From contig CM029626.1 in the NCBI GenBank assembly GCA_017311315.1, positions 7,957,006 through 8,021,005 of the forward strand: a stretch of DNA of 64,000 nt. Direction: 5' to 3'. This DNA comes from Dendrocalamus latiflorus. Its lineage: Eukaryota; Streptophyta; Magnoliopsida; Poales; Poaceae. The notes beneath the pieces were generated by a model. It saw only the letters and a list, made by a program, of their open reading frames with translations. It was not told the DNA's origin and did not search any database. The translations under genes were made by a program, and so were the position numbers. Below, piece after piece: positions 61,412 to 64,000 of the stretch; position 1 is the stretch's first letter; every line of letters begins with the position of its first letter.

Positions 61412-62033
61412 TTTTTTCAGCCAGAATGTACTTTGAGGACTATCTTATACTTACCTCTCTGATATAAGAAAGTATCTGAATTCAATCCCTTTCCTTTTTG
61501 GGAAAATTGCTCTCATGCCACAAACTTAAGTGTCACCCTCTCATTTGCCACATACTTAAGTGGCTTTGTTATTATGACACAAACTTGAGTGTTTTGTCCT
61601 TTGTTTTGCCATTTTCTCCCTTTAATGTCTATTTTAATTTTATTTTGCATTTTCAGGGACTTGAACTGACCCTTTTTTGTATCTTTTTTTTCATCGGTCT
61701 CTTGCATCTTTTTTGTACCAATGTTAGAATTGGTCCTCAAAATACAAAAAAGATGCAAAAAAGATACAAAAAATGGTCAATTCAAGTCCCTGAAAATGCA
61801 AAATGAAATTAAAATAGACATTAAAGGGAGAAAATGGCAAAACAAATGATAAAACACTCAAATTTGTGGCATAATAACAAAGCCACTTAAGTATATGGCA
61901 AATGAGAGGATGACACTTAAGTTTATGGCATGAGAGCAATTTTCCCTTCCTTTTTTCAACCAGAATGTACTTTGAGGACTATCTTATACTTACCTCTCAG
62001 ATATAAGAAAGTATCTGAATTCAATCCCTTTCC
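61412..62033. repeat. 83-bp tandem duplication, now split by the foldback element
   Basis: Copies at 61412-61494 and 61951-62033 (TTTTTTCA-CCAGAATGTACTTTG...) differ at only a couple of bases. Removing the 447 bp foldback and its 9 bp duplication leaves them directly adjacent with a period of 83 bp. Confidence 0.88.
61500..61946. mobile_element. Near-perfect foldback MITE (447 bp), MULE-like
   Basis: The two halves are reverse complements (roughly 95% by eye) from GGGAAAATTGCTCTCATGCC at the left end to its complement at the right end. The arms are about 215-220 bp and the centre lies near 61722. It is flanked by a 9 bp direct duplication TTCCTTTTT (61491-61499 and 61947-61955), which fits the Mutator superfamily. 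There is no coding capacity; the mirror-image ORFs on each strand are the two arms. It lies in the first intron of the AKR2-like pseudogene. Confidence 0.9.
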
Positions 62034-62140
62034 TTTCGTTGGAAGAGGATCAATAATAGTGAAGTGATTAGGATCATCCTTAAAAACATGTGTTACCAAG
62101 TCTAGCGATGCCCGGGACATGGAACTTACGTTCTCTACCG

Positions 62141-62166
62141 CCCCCCCCCCCCCCCCCCCCCCCCCC
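62141..62166. repeat. Poly(C) run of 26
   Basis: Uninterrupted C homopolymer. Its length is likely unreliable in any sequencing technology. Confidence 0.9.
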
Positions 62167-62666
62167 AAACCTCAGATTGAACTTGCGGTGTTTCGGAATT
62201 CGGACCGTTCGATTGAACCCCATCGTGTAGTCGGGTTACAATCGTGGCAAATAGCAATGGCAAGCCATGGGTTTGGAATTTGGTGTACTTCGGACCGTCC
62301 GATCCAACCAAATCATATCGTCGAGTCGATGACAACCCAGAGATTAGATAAGCATGTTCTTTTATGTTTGGAGTTTTACACATCGCTCAAGGCCTCAAGC
62401 TTTGCAATTACTGTTAAAATAGAGGGAACTGACTATACACAAGGGTTGACATTAACAAGACAAATTACTATGTTTTCGCATTTCTGATTGGCCTTTCATG
62501 CAGCAAAATAACACTGATTTTTGCTATAACACAAGCTGTCCCCCGTCTAGTAAGATGCCTCCTGTCAACTAGCTTGCATGGTAATTTCAGACGCATAATC
62601 CATACCTGGAGACGTCAAGGAAGGGCGGTCAACTTGAGCCTTGGAATTGGGCAGATCGCCGTCCAT

Positions 62667-63622
62667 GCCGACGGAGCGGACGCGAGAACCGCGGCAGAGA
62701 AGGCAAGAGTGCGAGCAAACACACGTGCGGCCATCGGGCGGACCCGGACGCCATTGCGCTACTACAGCAACAACGTACGTCCCAGCTGGTTTGGCTCGTG
62801 CTGATGAATTTGGCCAAGCGATTGCAGCCATGGATTATGTGAGTAGCACTCGAGCGAGTAAAGGTAGACATTAAAATTTAAACGAGTTATAAACCCACAA
62901 CTTCACCATCCCTTCACCATCCTACCGAAAGGTGGTTCCTGAGGGCTTGTTCTTTTGGGTTAAAATTGACTTTTGGTTTCTACTACAGTACCTCAGAGTA
63001 TTTTCTCAAGACGAGGCCTACAAGTTAAACGATATATACATTAAAAGTCCAACATCTGTACCAGCCAAAATCGCAAGTGAGTATCTGTCTCTCCGTAATC
63101 TGTACCATAAACAGTCAAAATTCAAAAATTTCAGCCAAACGCCATAAGTCGCAGCCAAAAAGAACAGGCCCGATCTGCCTGCTAAACAAGTTATACACTC
63201 ACAACCTCACCATCCTACCGAGAGGTGGTTCCTATGCCTGCTAGAGGCTTTGATAAACATGTTAATCATGCACCAAACTGAGCCTAACAAGGATAGTTGC
63301 GGTAAAACATGGAGATTGCTCATGAGTTGATGTGTGATGCAATATTGCAACAGAGCCAGCAGGCAATGCTATTGCTAGTGTAGTTCGAGGATTAGTGCTC
63401 TCATAATCCAAACCATATTAAACGTTAAAATTCCAACAGATCACTGCATATGCACATTATTATCGAGACAGGATCTTGCAGTAAAATATTCACTTTGTAC
63501 GACACAATGTCACGATTCATGCCACACCCAAACACAACTCAGTTGTGATAAACGCTAGAAAGGTGAAACGGATATGCTCACAACACCAGATAATCGAGCA
63601 CCAGAATTTTGTGGCAATCCAG
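62667..63622. other. Intergenic region between AKR2-like pseudogene and WBP2-like gene
   Basis: Holds a GC-rich block (62667-62780) that would be the 5' UTR of the AKR2-like locus, the MITE at 62943-63171, and flanking direct repeats with CACCATCCTACCGA(A/G)AGGTG at about 62910 and 63202. No gene is seen. Confidence 0.5.
62943..63171. mobile_element. MITE with GGGCTTGTTCTTTTGG ends
   Basis: 229 bp with terminal inverted repeats GGGCTTGTTCTTTTGG / CCAAAAAGAACAGGCCC. This end type is common for grass hAT-like MITEs. No perfect 8 bp target duplication is seen, but about 45 bp of flanking sequence occurs in similar form on both sides. Confidence 0.6.
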
Positions 63623-64000
63623 CTAGTAAGCATTATCGGCAGGGCCATGGTAGTTTCTCCTCCTCAGCTGGGACTCCGGTGCAGGCTGCTGAAGGAAAAT
63701 CTTGGTAGGATCATTTGGATCAACGTACCTGCGGACATCCACAAATGTGAGTTTACAGCAGACAAAATGATAAATCAAGAGCATCAGAAAAACAGACATT
63801 AGATCGGGCACTCACGCATGACGCATCATATCATCAACAGGAGTCTGCGCAGCTTGCAGAGGGTCCACGCGTGGCGCCACATTAGCCGCGGACTGAGCTT
63901 CAAACTGATTGTAGCGTCGCACAGATGCAATCAGGTTCAAGAAGAGAGGAACAAAAGTACCACAACCACCTTCCTTGAACAAGATCTTGAAGGTGTGGGT
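63623..64000 (-). CDS. WBP2-like (GRAM-domain) protein, C-terminal part, runs off the window
   Basis: Two exons on the minus strand: 63816 to beyond 64000, and 63623-63728 with a TAG stop at 63623-63625. The splice joins HA|Y with a GTGAGT donor and CCGCAG acceptor. The encoded 96 residues read THTFKILFKEGGCGTFVPLF near the window edge and, later, DPLQAAQTPVDDMMRHAYVD and QLRRRNYHGPAD. This is the conserved C-terminal half of plant proteins related to WW-domain-binding protein 2 (GRAM-like fold). Their biochemical role in plants is poorly defined. The frame is intact in the visible part. The N-terminal exons lie to the right of the window. Confidence 0.88.

Larger units (their letters stand above)
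57126..62666 (-). pseudogene. AKR2-like ankyrin-repeat protein pseudogene
   Basis: Eight exon remnants on the minus strand: 62606-62666, 60755-60873, 60384-60594, 60118-60270, 59870-60041, 57886-57977, about 57319-57399 and 57126-57225. Landmarks are PAHKEQLEERMARIKEDPSL, DDESIVHHSASV, DEEDAEGRRAL, LLEAGAAVDALDKNKNT and C-terminal VLRLLEKDAFL, as in AKR2, a cytosolic chaperone for outer-envelope and peroxisomal membrane proteins (known role). Lesions: an extra A in a run of A in the third exon (211 bp where 210 is expected); loss of the acceptor AG before the fifth exon (TGCTGGAATG); a one-base shift inside the fifth exon near 59999; one base missing at the start of the sixth; part of the central ankyrin region deleted in the seventh. 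The introns contain two solo LTRs and a foldback element. A functional AKR2 should exist elsewhere in the genome. Confidence 0.9.

Noticed and set aside
61498..61939. Two ORFs with nearly the same protein on opposite strands
   Set aside because: They are the two arms of the foldback element, not genes.
62141..62166. Poly(C) run as a biological signal
   Set aside because: Homopolymer of this length is most simply low-complexity or sequencing-length noise; another C-run occurs at about 40077-40094.

Overview
This is plant nuclear DNA. Small exons with GT-AG introns, dense LTR, LINE, MULE, Helitron and MITE insertions, and single-copy genes of grass type point to a grass (Poaceae). Species cannot be fixed from the sequence alone. 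I saw no tRNA, rRNA, CRISPR array or prokaryotic operon. All exon models below were read by eye from splice signals, codon phase and remembered family resemblance. No alignment or database search was run.

Left part (1-16.6 kb) is almost entirely mobile DNA. A 5.9 kb gag-protease-only LTR retrotransposon (4017-9889) carries three unrelated tandem arrays. A decayed RTE-type LINE (13.5-15.2 kb) is split by a solo LTR with a perfect 5 bp target duplication.

Middle part (16.6-41.4 kb) holds the ordinary genes: an FT-like florigen-family gene (+, four exons, 173 aa, with a LINE in intron 3); a SLC35F-type transporter gene (+, 11 exons, one abnormal splice donor); DPM3, the small anchor subunit of dolichol-phosphate-mannose synthase (-, 89 aa); and an LCAT-like acyltransferase/phospholipase (-, 11 exons, 465 aa, catalytic residues present).

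Just upstream of the LCAT-like gene lies a probable 4.6 kb Helitron (41678-46302). It carries three exons of a proteasome beta subunit (PBG1 type), five exons of an IDM1-like acetyltransferase-family protein and one more exon-like fragment. Joined at their splice sites, the first eight exons make one uninterrupted 203-codon chimeric frame. This is the most unusual object in the window.

Right part: a structurally complete 5.5 kb MULE (49803-55329, about 100 bp terminal inverted repeats, 10 bp target duplication) holds a decayed transposase plus a decayed plant-mobile-domain gene. An AKR2-like ankyrin pseudogene (57.1-62.7 kb, -) has several independent lesions and hosts two solo LTRs and a 447 bp near-perfect foldback element. 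The 3' end of a WBP2-like (GRAM-type) gene runs off the right edge on the minus strand.
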